Assembly: GCA_029067805.1 (NCBI GenBank)
Contig: JAIEDW010000323.1
Span: 1 to 43,371, forward strand
Origin: Lachnospiraceae bacterium
GTDB taxonomy: Bacteria; Bacillota; Clostridia; Lachnospirales; Lachnospiraceae
DNA length: 43,371 nucleotides
Direction: 5' to 3'
In this document: positions 32,679 to 40,741 of the stretch, piece by piece
Layout: each line of letters opens with the position of its first letter
Position numbering within the stretch: the first letter of the stretch is position 1
Notes under the pieces: generated by a model
What the model was told of the DNA's origin: nothing
The model's input: only the letters and a program-made list of their open reading frames with translations
Database searches by the model: none
Position numbers and translations under genes: made by a program

Positions 32679-34406
32679 TTAACTTTCGATAACAGCTTTG
32701 ACTGCATTAGTCAAATCGTCGCTCTTCTTCTGTGCGTCCTCAAGGCTGGTTCCCTTGACACCCATGTAGAATTTAATCTTCGGCTCTGTGCCGGAAGGTC
32801 TTGCGCAGCACCATGAGTCGTTTGTCAGGTCAAAGTAGAGTACATTGGACTTCGGAAGTCCTGTTGTTCCTTTCTCGTTTGTTTCCATGTTGACAACAAC
32901 ATCATTTGCGTAATCTCTAAACTGTGTCACCTGAAGCTCTCCAAACGCCTTGGGCGGATTATTTCTGAATTTATCCATGAGCGCCGCAATTTCCTTTGCG
33001 CCATCAATACCTTTCATGGTAATCGAATACTGTGTTTCCTTATAGTATCCGTATTTCTCGTAAACGTCGATCATCATATCCCAGAGCGTCATATTGTTCT
33101 TCTTGCACCATGATGCAACTTCCGCAAGCATCATCACCGCAACGATTGCATCTTTATCTCTTGCATGTGTGCCAACAAGGCAGCCATAGCTCTCCTCAAG
33201 ACCAAACGCATAGGAATTAGAGCCTGTCTGCTCAAAGAGCTTAATCTGCTCGCCGATATACTTAAATCCTGTAAGAACCTCAATCAGCTTGACATCATAT
33301 GCCGCTGTGATGGGCTTTGTCATATTTGTTGTAACAATCGTTGTTACGAGTGCGGGATTCTCGGGCATGGTGTTTGTCGCTCTTCTTTCGCGCAAAATGT
33401 ACTCCGCGATCAGCATTCCCGACATGTTTCCGGTAAACGGCACATACTCGCCGCTCTTTGTGTCAAGCGCATATACGCCGAGACGGTCCGCATCGGGGTC
33501 TGTCGCCATAACGATATCGGCGCCCTTTTCCTTCGCAAGCTTTAAGGCAAGCGTAAATGCCTTCGGATCTTCGGGATTGGGATAATCCAATGTCGTAAAG
33601 TCGGGATCCGGAAGCTCCTGCTCGGGAACAACGTAAACATTTTCAAATCCAAGCTCCTTTAACACACGTCTTACAGGGATATTTCCCGTGCCGTGGAACG
33701 GTGTGTATACAATCTTGATATCCTTAGATACTTCCTTGATAATTTCAGGGTGAATGCTCTGCTTCTTTAATTCTACCATGTACGCATCGTCAATTTCTTT
33801 GCCGATAATCTCGTAAAGTCCCTTTGCCATCGCCTCTTCCTTCGGCATAGTCTTTACGTTATGATAATCCGTGATGGCTCTTACCTCACCGATGATGCCT
33901 GTGTCATGCGGAGGCGTTACCTGTGCGCCGTCCTCCCAGTATGCCTTATATCCGTTGTACTCGGGCGGATTGTGGCTTGCCGTTACTACAACGCCTGCGA
34001 TACAGCCAAGCTTGCGCAGCGCAAACGAAAGCTCCGGTGTGGGTCTGAGCGAATCAAAGACATATGCCTTGATGCCGTTTGCCGCAAGGCAGCGTGCCGT
34101 TTCATCCGCAAACTCAGGACTCATGCGTCTTGAGTCGTAAGCGATCGCAACGCCCTTTGATGCGCCGCCCTGTTTGATGATATAGTTTGCAAGACCTTGT
34201 GTTGCCTTACGAACCGTATAGATATTCATTCTGTTTGTACCTGCTCCGATGATTCCGCGCAGACCGCCGGTACCAAACTCAAGTTCTTTGTAGAAGCGTT
34301 CCTCGATTTCGCTTTCATTGTCCTTAATCTTTAAAAGCTCATCCTTTGTCGCTTGGTCAAAGTAATCATCTTTGAGCCAAAAGTTAAATTCGTCCATAAA
34401 ACTCAT
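32679..34406 (-). CDS. Phospho-sugar mutase (phosphoglucomutase/phosphomannomutase)
   Basis: This cytoplasmic enzyme interconverts hexose-6-phosphate and hexose-1-phosphate, feeding nucleotide-sugar synthesis. The 575 residues show FGTGGLRGIIGAGTNRMN (44-61), the phosphoserine loop TASHNPPEYNGYK (S144), the metal-binding DPDADRLG and the phosphate-binding RPSGTEPKIKFY near the C-terminus. I use ATG 34406 because GGAGGT lies 6 bases ahead; the ORF could begin 12 codons earlier but without such a site. It has its own promoter and terminator inside the glycan cluster. Glucose and mannose specificity cannot be separated by eye; the length matches the clostridial PGM type. Confidence 0.94.
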   Translation of the reverse strand: MSFMDEFNFWLKDDYFDQATKDELLKIKDNESEIEERFYKELEFGTGGLRGIIGAGTNRMNIYTVRKATQGLANYIIKQGGASKGVAIAYDSRRMSPEFADETARCLAANGIKAYVFDSLRPTPELSFALRKLGCIAGVVVTASHNPPEYNGYKAYWEDGAQVTPPHDTGIIGEVRAITDYHNVKTMPKEEAMAKGLYEIIGKEIDDAYMVELKKQSIHPEIIKEVSKDIKIVYTPFHGTGNIPVRRVLKELGFENVYVVPEQELPDPDFTTLDYPNPEDPKAFTLALKLAKEKGADIVMATDPDADRLGVYALDTKSGEYVPFTGNMSGMLIAEYILRERRATNTMPENPALVTTIVTTNMTKPITAAYDVKLIEVLTGFKYIGEQIKLFEQTGSNSYAFGLEESYGCLVGTHARDKDAIVAVMMLAEVASWCKKNNMTLWDMMIDVYEKYGYYKETQYSITMKGIDGAKEIAALMDKFRNNPPKAFGELQVTQFRDYANDVVVNMETNEKGTTGLPKSNVLYFDLTNDSWCCARPSGTEPKIKFYMGVKGTSLEDAQKKSDDLTNAVKAVIES

Positions 34407-34480
34407 ACTGCTACCTCCACAATTCAATATTTGTATTGCCAAGAAATATTTTCCTTGACTGTTAAATTTTACATAATTCT

Positions 34481-34509
34481 ATTAAACCAAAAAAACAGAA
34501 ATTTTTCAA
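34481..34509 (-). promoter_or_regulatory. Sigma-A promoter of the phospho-sugar mutase
   Basis: On the minus strand TTGAAA and TTTAAT stand 17 bases apart, about 75 bases upstream of the mutase ATG. An 8-base inverted repeat (TTCCTTGA, 34451-34458, and TCAAGGAA, 34506-34513) spans the promoter and overlaps the -35 box. Confidence 0.6.
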
Positions 34510-34523
34510 GGAATTGTACAAAA

Positions 34524-36503
34524 TTAACATGGTTTTTCGACGCGCAGCGAATAATCACTGTGATCAAGCGAAAAATTGGGATTATAGTAGGGGTCACCCT
34601 TCTCCAAAAACGCCTTCCATTTCTCGCGAAAACGCGCCGATTCCTCCTCGTAACGCTTCGCCTTCGCCTCATCTTCCACATCCACACCGCGCGAAGCCGA
34701 CTCAAAGTGGTAAAGCTCCGCAAACGGCGTAAACACGTTCAAATAGCCCTTTTCTCTGACCCGAAGGCAGAAATCCACATCATTTAACGCTACTTTAAAT
34801 TCCTCGTCCAGTCCGCCAAGCGCATCATAGATGCTCTTTTTCACCATAAGACACGCGCCCGTGACAGCCGACACATTCTGCGCATAGCAAAGCCGTCCCA
34901 TATATCCGAGGTTGTCGTAATTGATTTTATAGTGTGTGTGCCCTGCCGTTTTGTGTGCGCCGAGCCCCACGACCACACCCGCATGCTGTATCGTCCTGTC
35001 GCCGTAATAAAGCTTTGCGCCGACCGCCCCCACGTCGGGACGCTGCGCATACATCAGCATTGCCTCAAGCCAGTTCATTGAAATGACCTGCGTGTCATTA
35101 TTTAATAACAGCAGATATTCTCCTGTCGCAAAGCCTGCGCCAAAGTTGTTAATGCGGGAATAATTGAATTCTCCTTTATAAGTAACTACTGTTATTTTTT
35201 CTTCATTCTCCAATGTCTGATAGTAGTCAAACGTCGCTTTTTCGGCGCTGTTGTTTTCGATTACGATAATTTCATAATTCTCATAGGTGCTGCGCTCCTT
35301 AATCGAATCGATGCAGCGTCTTAAATCGTCCACATGATCCTTGTTTGGTATCAAAATCGAAATTTTATCCACACGCGCAATCTCATATTTTATCTCAAAG
35401 ATGGTATCAAACGCTCTTGTGCCCTTGATCTCAAAGTTCTTAAAGCCACAGCTTTGTAAGTGCGCCGCAACTGCGCCTTTTGCCGCCGCAATCGCGTATG
35501 GTTTTGCGCTGATATCGCTTGCCACGCTCGCTTTGTGGGAACGCCAGTAATACATCAGCTTTGGCACATGGACCACCTTTTTGGCGTTTGCGGTGAGGCG
35601 TAAGATCATGTCGTGATCCTGACTGCCGTCGAATCCGCTGCGAAACAGCTCTGTGCCCTCCAAGAGCGCACGCGCAAACACGCTAAAATGACAGATGTAA
35701 TTGTTTGCACGAAGGTTGTCGGGCGCAAAGTCGGGCTTAAAGTGCAGCGTGATCATGTTGTCAATGCTGTCGCCCTTAAAGGTCGTTTCGTCGCAGTAAA
35801 TATAGTCTGCCCCCTGTTCGTTGATAACCTTCACATACTCGTACAAAACAGACGGGTGAAGCACGTCATCATGGTCAAACAACCCGATATATTCGCCTGT
35901 CGCCATTTCATAACACCTGTTTGTATTTCCCGAAATGCCCTCGTTCTTCTCAAGCCGTCTGTATACGATGCGCTTGTCCTGTTCCATATATTCCCTGCAG
36001 CGCGCTTCCACCTCGTCATGTTCGTGGTCGGAACCGTCTGCAAGACATAACTCCCAGTTTTGATACGTCTGCGCAAGGACCGATTCGATCATCTCGTTTA
36101 AGAAATTGAGCGGAGTGTTATACAAGGGCACAAGAATACTGATCTTCACCATACGCGCAAATGTTTCCTGACTCTGCCTTTTTGCCTCCTCGGGCGAAGG
36201 AAAGCTTGCCGTACCGTGCAGTTTTTTTGCCTGTGCCTCGATTTTTTTCTGTTTGAGCTTCCTTGCGATTCCTTTTGGACCGCCTAAGTTGCGCAGTCTT
36301 CTGTAATTGCGCAGTCCCCAATGCATTGTCTGTCTTAAGGGCTTTGACGCTTTCCAAAGCGGATTGTTTTTGATGCGGTCAAGTTGAAACTGTAAATTGT
36401 CCGCCTCGTTTTTGGCATCCGCAAGTCTTCCCGCCAGTGCCGCGGCACGCGCTTTTTCCTGCTCATACGCCTGTTTGTAATCCATGTCTTTCTCGTTTTC
36501 CAT
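34524..36503 (-). CDS. Two-domain GT2 glycosyltransferase with N-terminal coiled coil
   Basis: This 659-residue enzyme has an N-terminal coiled coil (about 8-46), a linker rich in Lys/Gln, and two complete GT-A domains. Domain 1 (118-330) has SILVPLYNT, ADGSDHEHDE, GLFDHDDVLHP (D210-D213) and DGSQDHD. Domain 2 (378-600) has SILIPNKDH, VIENNS, LLLNNDTQV (D470) and LNDVDFCLRV. Both metal-binding sites look intact, so it could add two kinds of linkage, as in bifunctional polymerising GT2 enzymes. The start follows AGGGG at 8 bases. It is the last of three related GT2 genes and 120 bases ahead of the mutase start. It is a paralogue of the enzymes at 36545 and 38634. Confidence 0.88.
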   Translation of the reverse strand: MENEKDMDYKQAYEQEKARAAALAGRLADAKNEADNLQFQLDRIKNNPLWKASKPLRQTMHWGLRNYRRLRNLGGPKGIARKLKQKKIEAQAKKLHGTASFPSPEEAKRQSQETFARMVKISILVPLYNTPLNFLNEMIESVLAQTYQNWELCLADGSDHEHDEVEARCREYMEQDKRIVYRRLEKNEGISGNTNRCYEMATGEYIGLFDHDDVLHPSVLYEYVKVINEQGADYIYCDETTFKGDSIDNMITLHFKPDFAPDNLRANNYICHFSVFARALLEGTELFRSGFDGSQDHDMILRLTANAKKVVHVPKLMYYWRSHKASVASDISAKPYAIAAAKGAVAAHLQSCGFKNFEIKGTRAFDTIFEIKYEIARVDKISILIPNKDHVDDLRRCIDSIKERSTYENYEIIVIENNSAEKATFDYYQTLENEEKITVVTYKGEFNYSRINNFGAGFATGEYLLLLNNDTQVISMNWLEAMLMYAQRPDVGAVGAKLYYGDRTIQHAGVVVGLGAHKTAGHTHYKINYDNLGYMGRLCYAQNVSAVTGACLMVKKSIYDALGGLDEEFKVALNDVDFCLRVREKGYLNVFTPFAELYHFESASRGVDVEDEAKAKRYEEESARFREKWKAFLEKGDPYYNPNFSLDHSDYSLRVEKPC

Positions 36504-36544
36504 CGTACTTTCCCCTCTTATTTTTCATTCTCTCGATAACGCTG

Positions 36545-38608
36545 TTATAATTCAAAATGATCTAAAATCACAAACTGCCTTCTGTGCCCACACTTTACGA
36601 CAATGCCGACACTATACTTTCCTTTTGGAATCTGCGCGGCATCAAATTTCACGCAGATACCCGAAAGAGCCGTGTTTACCGTGCGGTGTTCCTCCGCAAA
36701 AAGCGCCTCTGCATCGCGGCGCAGTTTCGGAAACAGTTCTGCCTCATAAAAGTTAAAGTGTGGAGTAAAAATCCAGAGCTTTTTGACGAGCTTTGCATTA
36801 TTTCGTTTGCGCAAAACATGCCAACCGTCAATCGTCACTATACCGTCTTCCTGCGCAATTTTGTCAATATGAAACAGATGACGGTCTTCCCCTGTCAGCT
36901 TATTATATAGTTTGGCAAGCCGGACGTGAGATTGCTTTAATTTCGATTGAACGGTTATCCGAATAAACCACATTAAAAGCGGTCTGTATTCTTTCGCATT
37001 CTTTGTAAACGGCTTTAACTCCACAGTAATTGGCTTTAACTGCGTCGTTTTGTCACACGGGTATTGATAATTGATATGGTACGCCGCGTCCTTCTCCCAC
37101 TGTACAAGGTTTGGACTGTAAAAAGGATCGGGCATCTGAACCTTGGGCGATGCCCACGGATGCTTGTCATACAATTTTCGCTTTTCGCGCAAAAGCCGCG
37201 CCTGTTTTTCGGGCGTGGTGTCCTCTCCGCGGCTGAGTGACTCGTGATGAACTAAAAAGGCGCTGTTTACAACGACATTGTATAATCCCATTTGATAAAG
37301 CCGAAAGCATAGCTCAACATCATTATACGCCACTGCAAGTTCCTCGTCAAAACCACCCGCGCGCTCAAACTTCTTGCGTGACACCATCATGCATGCCGCT
37401 GTCACGGCAAGCATATTGTAATCCGCAAGGTTGTGCCCGTGATAGAGATTCCCTTCGTCCGGCATTCCGCAAAGCTTATGCGCCGGTCCGACTGCCATGT
37501 TTGTAATGCCCGCATGCTGGATCAAATTGCCGTCGGGGTAACGGAGTTTGATGCCCACAGCCCCCACATGCTCCATCGCCGCATAGCGCGTCATCTTTGC
37601 AAGCCACCTTCCGTCCGACTGCGTTTCGTCGACCTCAATGTCATCATTTAAAAATAACAGAAAATCCCCCTCTGCCGCTTTTGCGCCGCGATTACACATC
37701 TGTGAAAAATTAAATTCCGCTTTCTCGTAAAGATACTTCGCGCCGCACTCCTCCAAAAAAGCGTTTATGCGCATGCGATTGTCATCCTTGCTGCCGTTAT
37801 CCACAATGATCAGCTCGTAATCCATGTCTTTTGCGCACTGCCGAAATGTTTCAATGCATCGCTTCAAGGTTTGCAGGTTATCCTTTGATGGGATAATTAC
37901 GGACAACCGTCCAAGGTTTGCGCGCGTTCCGCCAATGCGCACAGCATCGGTTTTCTCAAAAATATCCTGTTTAAAACAGTCAAGCTCGTTCTTTCCGGAG
38001 AGTTTGTTATTGGTATAAAGCGTCTCGGAGATATGAACAAATTGATCCTCCCCATGCGTACCGTCCCGCATCGCGGCTACTCTGCGCGAAAGGGATCTTA
38101 CAAGTTCGCAAAGCGGCATATCGCCGCCAAACGCGTCTAAAACTTCCGTAATCACCTGTCCTTTCAGCGCAAAAATACTGCCAATATAAAAAAACGATTC
38201 CAGTGTATCCGGCGAAAACTCCGGCTTAAACCAAGGCTCTCCCCGCAAAAGACCATGTGTGGTCTTTTCTTCAATTGAATACAACTCCTTAGGCGTTCCA
38301 TAGTAATCCTCGTCCGCATAGACCACCAACGCCTCCCTATGCTCCGAAAACGCCCTTGCGATCAACGCACACGCTTCATCACACAGTACACCGTCCTCGC
38401 GGACAAACAGATAAATTGTTTCCCGCTCGATGCGCTCTGCACAGCTCTTGCCTAACACAGCCTTTACGCTGTCCTTACACGAAGAAAAGGGAAACACGCA
38501 AATCGGTTTCCCCGTATCTTTGATATCAGCGGTATTTGCAATCTCTCTGTCCTTGAGCCACTGCAAATACGGTGTGCACTGTGCAAAAAGCTCTTTTTTA
38601 TAATCCAT
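36545..38608 (-). CDS. GT2 glycosyltransferase with degenerate first domain and C-terminal beta module
   Basis: This 687-residue paralogue of its two neighbours has an N-terminal half (60-200) that keeps the outline of the first GT-A domain (YLFVREDG, VVYADED, WFKPEFSPDTLESFFYIG) but lacks the DHDD and QDHD motifs. An intact GT-A domain (235-460) follows: SVIIPSKDN, IVDNGSKDD, FLNDDIEVD (D322, D323), YNDVELCF and HHESLSRGED. The C-terminal 100 residues are a beta-rich module (GIVTIDGWHVLRKRNN to FVILDHFEL) like that of the next gene. I use ATG 38608, 9 bases after AGAGG, as the in-frame start at 38647 lies inside the neighbour. Donor sugar unknown. Confidence 0.87.
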   Translation of the reverse strand: MDYKKELFAQCTPYLQWLKDREIANTADIKDTGKPICVFPFSSCKDSVKAVLGKSCAERIERETIYLFVREDGVLCDEACALIARAFSEHREALVVYADEDYYGTPKELYSIEEKTTHGLLRGEPWFKPEFSPDTLESFFYIGSIFALKGQVITEVLDAFGGDMPLCELVRSLSRRVAAMRDGTHGEDQFVHISETLYTNNKLSGKNELDCFKQDIFEKTDAVRIGGTRANLGRLSVIIPSKDNLQTLKRCIETFRQCAKDMDYELIIVDNGSKDDNRMRINAFLEECGAKYLYEKAEFNFSQMCNRGAKAAEGDFLLFLNDDIEVDETQSDGRWLAKMTRYAAMEHVGAVGIKLRYPDGNLIQHAGITNMAVGPAHKLCGMPDEGNLYHGHNLADYNMLAVTAACMMVSRKKFERAGGFDEELAVAYNDVELCFRLYQMGLYNVVVNSAFLVHHESLSRGEDTTPEKQARLLREKRKLYDKHPWASPKVQMPDPFYSPNLVQWEKDAAYHINYQYPCDKTTQLKPITVELKPFTKNAKEYRPLLMWFIRITVQSKLKQSHVRLAKLYNKLTGEDRHLFHIDKIAQEDGIVTIDGWHVLRKRNNAKLVKKLWIFTPHFNFYEAELFPKLRRDAEALFAEEHRTVNTALSGICVKFDAAQIPKGKYSVGIVVKCGHRRQFVILDHFEL

Positions 38609-38633
38609 AGCTTCTGTCCTCTTTTTTCGCCTT

Positions 38634-40718
38634 TTACGCGTCCTCAATCACCAGCTTTTTCTCCATGTTCCGATAAAGCCTCTGCCTTGAACATGCGTCC
38701 TTTGCGGTCATCCAGAGCTCGTAAGCGCCGGGCGCGAGCGTTCCCTCAAAGATCCAACTGCAAAATCCTGTAAGCTCCACGTTGACCTCGCCGGGTAAAA
38801 TTGCCGCGACATCTTTTCTGTAACGTTTCTGCACGGGCAACTCCCAAACACTCCCCTCTTCGTTTACCAAAAGCATCTTATATTGATAGCGCGCATTGTC
38901 GGCGCCGGGTACATAAGCCCAGCCCTTGATGAGATAATACGATTTTTTACGCTCGCCGTTCTTTGTCACGGCTTTCACAAATTTTTCCTTTCCGCACTCC
39001 TCGACCACAACCATGATCGCATTGTTCATGGTGTTAAAATCAGGCAGCTTTTTCCCCTCTAACAGCTTATCATCGCAGTCGGACAAATTGACAAGTTCAT
39101 ATCCCTCCAGCCAACGGCTGATATATTCGGGACTGCCGCTGTTCATCACTGTACCGATAAACGGATCCTGTCGGTAAAGCCTTCTGTGTCTTTTATACAA
39201 CAGGTTTCTCTCCGCCGTCAGACGCTTCAGTTTCGCTTCGTCCTGCATATCGTCGCCGCGGCTTAATGATTCATGATGATAAAACACGACATCGTTTCGC
39301 TGCACGTTGTAAAGTCCCTTACTGCAAAGCCGAAAACACAGATCTACATCATTGTACGCGACCGCAAGCTCCTCAAAAAGCCCGCCAAGCGCCAAATAGT
39401 AATCCTTGCGCATCATCAAACATGCCGCCGTAACACCGATCATATCATAGATAAAACGATTTCTGCCATAGTAATACGAAACGCTGTCATCAAACTTTTT
39501 TAGCTTATGTCCGGGACCTGATACCGTGTTTGTGATACCGGCATGTTGGATCAGAGTAGAATTCGGGTACAAAAGCTTTGCGCCCACTGCGCCCACATGC
39601 TTAAGCGATGCCTGTCCCACCATTCTCAAAAGCCAGCTGTCATCCACAGCCTCCATATCGTCATTCAGCAAAAGAATATATGTTCCCTCCGCTTCCTTTG
39701 CGCCGACATTGCACATACGGGAAAAATTAAATTCCATCGGGATATAGAAATACCGAAACGGACACTCCTGTTTAAAGTTCTCAAGCGCGACGCGGACCCG
39801 CGCCGTGCTGCCGTTATCCACCACGATAATCTCAAAATTTTTATATGCCGTGTGCGCATAAATAGAACGGATACACTGCTTGAGTGTGTCTTCATTATCT
39901 TTTGACGGGATAATGATGCTGACAAGCGGCTCCTTCTCAAGTTTGTATATTGGGTAAGAAATCCCTGTCTTTTCATTGACAATCTGATACCCTTTGAGTC
40001 CGCGACGCGCCATTGCCGCTTCTCTTATCATATCATACTGACTGCCCACACCGATAAAGTCCGTGGAATGCATCAGCTCCTCCTCAATCTGAGCACGGCT
40101 CTCTCCTTTTTTGTAGGCGTGAAACAGCACCTTCTCAATATGCCCCGGACGCTTTTCGTTCTCCGTTGCCTTAAGCGCGAAATCATAAATATTTTTCCTG
40201 TAATCGTCGTTTCCGAGCCATTCGATGTCCTTGAATGCCGCCGTCCGAATCGCGAAGATATTGCCAAAGTAAAAAAACGAAAACAACGTGTCGGGCGACC
40301 ACATCGGCTTTGCCCACGGAAAAATACGGTGCACATCCTTATCATCCGCATCCGCCGGGCTGTCATCGGGACAAATCCGCCAGACATCCTCATCCGCATA
40401 CACCACATTCACCTCGGCATGGGTATCAAAATACCGCATGATCTCCCGGAAAGCATTGACCGCCATCCTGCCGTTTTCGGACACAAACAGGAGAAAATCC
40501 TTATTGTAATCGGCAAGAGAAAAATTTCTTCCACAGCGCTCCATATAGACCACGCCAAGCGACGGAAACGACTCTTCCCCACCTTCGTCCGATGTCTTTT
40601 CGTTCTCCCTGATCCACAGCAGATAAGGATCCGTCTGATACCGCAACTCGTTCTCATATTCCTCTCTGCATTTTTTATATAGTTTTTCCTGTAAAAAACC
40701 CTTTATTTTATCAAGCAT
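38634..40718 (-). CDS. GT2 glycosyltransferase with degenerate first domain and C-terminal beta module
   Basis: This 694-residue enzyme is a close relative of the one at 36545. The first domain (50-200) retains VVYADEDVW and WAKPMWSPDTLFSFFYFG but reads VSENGRMAV where a DHDD motif should be. The second domain (265-490) is intact: VSIIIPSKDN, VVDNGS, LLLNDDMEAV (D353, D354), YNDVDLCF (456-463) and HHESLSRGDD. The C-terminal 130 residues form a beta-rich module (YYLIKGWAYVPGADN). The start follows AGGGG. It lies 23 bases after the methyltransferase-kinase gene and ends 25 bases before the next GT2 start, all one transcript. The inactive first domain may bind acceptor or partner. Confidence 0.87.
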   Translation of the reverse strand: MLDKIKGFLQEKLYKKCREEYENELRYQTDPYLLWIRENEKTSDEGGEESFPSLGVVYMERCGRNFSLADYNKDFLLFVSENGRMAVNAFREIMRYFDTHAEVNVVYADEDVWRICPDDSPADADDKDVHRIFPWAKPMWSPDTLFSFFYFGNIFAIRTAAFKDIEWLGNDDYRKNIYDFALKATENEKRPGHIEKVLFHAYKKGESRAQIEEELMHSTDFIGVGSQYDMIREAAMARRGLKGYQIVNEKTGISYPIYKLEKEPLVSIIIPSKDNEDTLKQCIRSIYAHTAYKNFEIIVVDNGSTARVRVALENFKQECPFRYFYIPMEFNFSRMCNVGAKEAEGTYILLLNDDMEAVDDSWLLRMVGQASLKHVGAVGAKLLYPNSTLIQHAGITNTVSGPGHKLKKFDDSVSYYYGRNRFIYDMIGVTAACLMMRKDYYLALGGLFEELAVAYNDVDLCFRLCSKGLYNVQRNDVVFYHHESLSRGDDMQDEAKLKRLTAERNLLYKRHRRLYRQDPFIGTVMNSGSPEYISRWLEGYELVNLSDCDDKLLEGKKLPDFNTMNNAIMVVVEECGKEKFVKAVTKNGERKKSYYLIKGWAYVPGADNARYQYKMLLVNEEGSVWELPVQKRYRKDVAAILPGEVNVELTGFCSWIFEGTLAPGAYELWMTAKDACSRQRLYRNMEKKLVIEDA

Positions 40719-40741
40719 ACCTAACCCCTATTTTCGGCAGT

